The notes under the pieces were generated by a model. That model saw only the letters and a program-made list of their open reading frames with translations, had not been told where the DNA came from and did not search any database. Positions 22,691 through 23,599 of a DNA stretch of 23,599 bases are shown in pieces (positions within the stretch are counted from its first letter, which is position 1; the number at the start of each line of letters is the position of its first letter). Source of the DNA: CAMLOF01 sp041913045. Lineage in GTDB: Bacteria; Pseudomonadota; Gammaproteobacteria; Burkholderiales; Burkholderiaceae_C. The stretch spans positions 1 to 23,599 of the forward strand of contig JAYSGB010000047.1 of NCBI GenBank assembly GCA_041913045.1. Reading direction: 5' to 3'. Position numbers and translations under genes: made by a program.

Positions 22691-23560
22691 ATGGATCGAA
22701 TACAGGCCATGGCGACATTCCTCGCGGTCGTAGAGACTGGTGGTTTTGCGTCTGCCGCACGCCGACTCAATGTGTCGCCCTCGGTCGTCACGCGCGCCGT
22801 CTGCGAGCTCGAGGAACGTCTGGGTGTAAGACTGCTGACGCGTACGACCCGCTACGTCAGGGTCACTGAGGCGGGAATGAGGTACGCAGAAAGCTGCCGG
22901 ACAATCCTTGTGGACATTGAGGAGGCTGACAGCGCGGCCGCTGGTGCACACGCATTGCCGCGAGGCCAACTCACCGTTACGTCATCGGTGAACTTTGGGT
23001 GCATGTATGTCTCCCCGATTGCACGCGACTACCTGACTCGATTTCCTGAGGTGGAAATCAACTGCTGGTTCGTGGACCGGATGGTCAACTTGGTGGATGA
23101 GGGAGTCGATGTCGCGATACGCATTGGCGAGTTACCAGACTCGTCTTTGCAAGCCATCAAAGTTGGCCAAGTACGCGAGGTCCTCTGTGCGTCGCCAACT
23201 TATCTGCGACAACGTGGAACGCCGAAACGCCCCGAAGACCTGTCGCAGCATGTCGTCATAGCCGCCACGGGAGTATCGCCAACGCCCGAGTGGAGGTTCC
23301 GAGACGGCAGCAAGTCTGCAACGATACGGCTGCAGCCGCGATTTACGACCTCGATGAATGAGGCTGCGGCCGAGTGCGCAGTCGCAGGTTTCGGCATTAC
23401 GTGCCTGCCGCTCTATCAGGTTGCGCGGGGAGTGAAAGAAGGGTCTCTTGCTCTGTTGCTCGAAGCCTTCGAGCGCCCTGCAGTGCCAATCCACGTTGTG
23501 CACCGCGAAGGCCGGCACGGTACCCGCAAGGTGCGCGCCTTCATCGTATGCGCGCGGTGA
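22691..23560 (+). CDS. LysR-family transcriptional regulator
   Basis: A 289-residue regulator. The winged helix-turn-helix covers residues 1-60 (MDRIQAMATFLAVVETGGFASAARRLNVSPS, RAVCELEERLGVRLLTRTTR in outline), followed by the linker helix. The effector-binding domain runs from about 90 (GQLTVTSSVNFG) through GVDVAIRIGELPDSSL and AECAVAGFGITCLPLYQV. GGAGG at 22679-22683 fixes ATG 22691; a longer frame from 22574 is not conserved. The last residues (KVRAFIVCAR) end a little short of the usual KVRAFIDF...R ending, so a small C-terminal change is possible. It is divergent from gst and the flavo-iron-sulfur fusion and is their likely activator or repressor. The inducer is unknown. Confidence 0.92.
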   Translation: MDRIQAMATFLAVVETGGFASAARRLNVSPSVVTRAVCELEERLGVRLLTRTTRYVRVTEAGMRYAESCRTILVDIEEADSAAAGAHALPRGQLTVTSSVNFGCMYVSPIARDYLTRFPEVEINCWFVDRMVNLVDEGVDVAIRIGELPDSSLQAIKVGQVREVLCASPTYLRQRGTPKRPEDLSQHVVIAATGVSPTPEWRFRDGSKSATIRLQPRFTTSMNEAAAECAVAGFGITCLPLYQVARGVKEGSLALLLEAFERPAVPIHVVHREGRHGTRKVRAFIVCAR

Positions 23561-23580
23561 ACCCATCTTGCGCATGACCG

Positions 23581-23597
23581 GTGCTGAAGGACAGCAC
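23581..23597 (+). terminator. Possible terminator hairpin after lysR at the window edge
   Basis: GTGCTG (23581-23586) and CAGCAC (23592-23597) form a perfect 6-bp stem with loop AAGGA, 20 bp after the lysR stop. The window ends two bases later, so the presence of a T tract cannot be judged. Confidence 0.25.
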
Positions 23598-23599
23598 GC

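Overview
The window is high-GC proteobacterial DNA, most likely from a betaproteobacterium of the Burkholderiales. Comamonadaceae (an Acidovorax-like organism) fits the style of the housekeeping proteins. This is inferred from protein character alone; there is no rRNA or other taxonomic marker. No tRNA, rRNA or CRISPR array was found.

Layout. Bases 1-15,600 look like a chromosomal backbone of intact, tightly packed genes. They hold a class I DAHP synthase cut by the left edge; a two-gene operon of a diiron-type metallo-beta-lactamase-fold protein and a GGDEF-EAL enzyme; yjdM and a DnaQ-like exonuclease on the opposite strand; two overlapping FMN split-barrel genes, the second fused to GAF and a putative winged helix; a hemerythrin-like protein; an exported cyanophycinase; a Tim44-like membrane protein; homoserine dehydrogenase with an apparent attenuator; an ArsB/NhaD-type anion transporter; a small HMA-like protein; a PAS-GAF-GGDEF-EAL protein; and a VF530-family protein.

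Bases 15,600-19,750 look like an accessory, partly decayed segment. They hold the 3' end of a VapC-type toxin gene, a DHFR-family reductase divergent from a TetR regulator, an SDR dehydrogenase behind that regulator, an inactivated IS3-family remnant, an exported SnoaL-like protein, and the debris of an alpha/beta hydrolase gene. Two stretches of 300-400 bp there have no recognisable gene. Bases 19,760-23,560 carry a LysR regulator divergent from a GST gene, followed on the GST strand by a large flavin/iron-sulfur fusion oxidoreductase.

How the genes work together. The first 7.7 kb is rich in probable oxygen or redox sensing modules: a diiron MBL fold, FMN split barrels, GAF and hemerythrin. 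One of these is translationally close-coupled to a c-di-GMP synthase/hydrolase, which suggests oxygen or redox control of c-di-GMP. The clearest regulatory structure is upstream of hom. A short leader frame rich in Met, Ile and Thr codons lies before a perfect 10-bp hairpin and a T-rich tract. This is what attenuation by the end products of the homoserine branch would look like.
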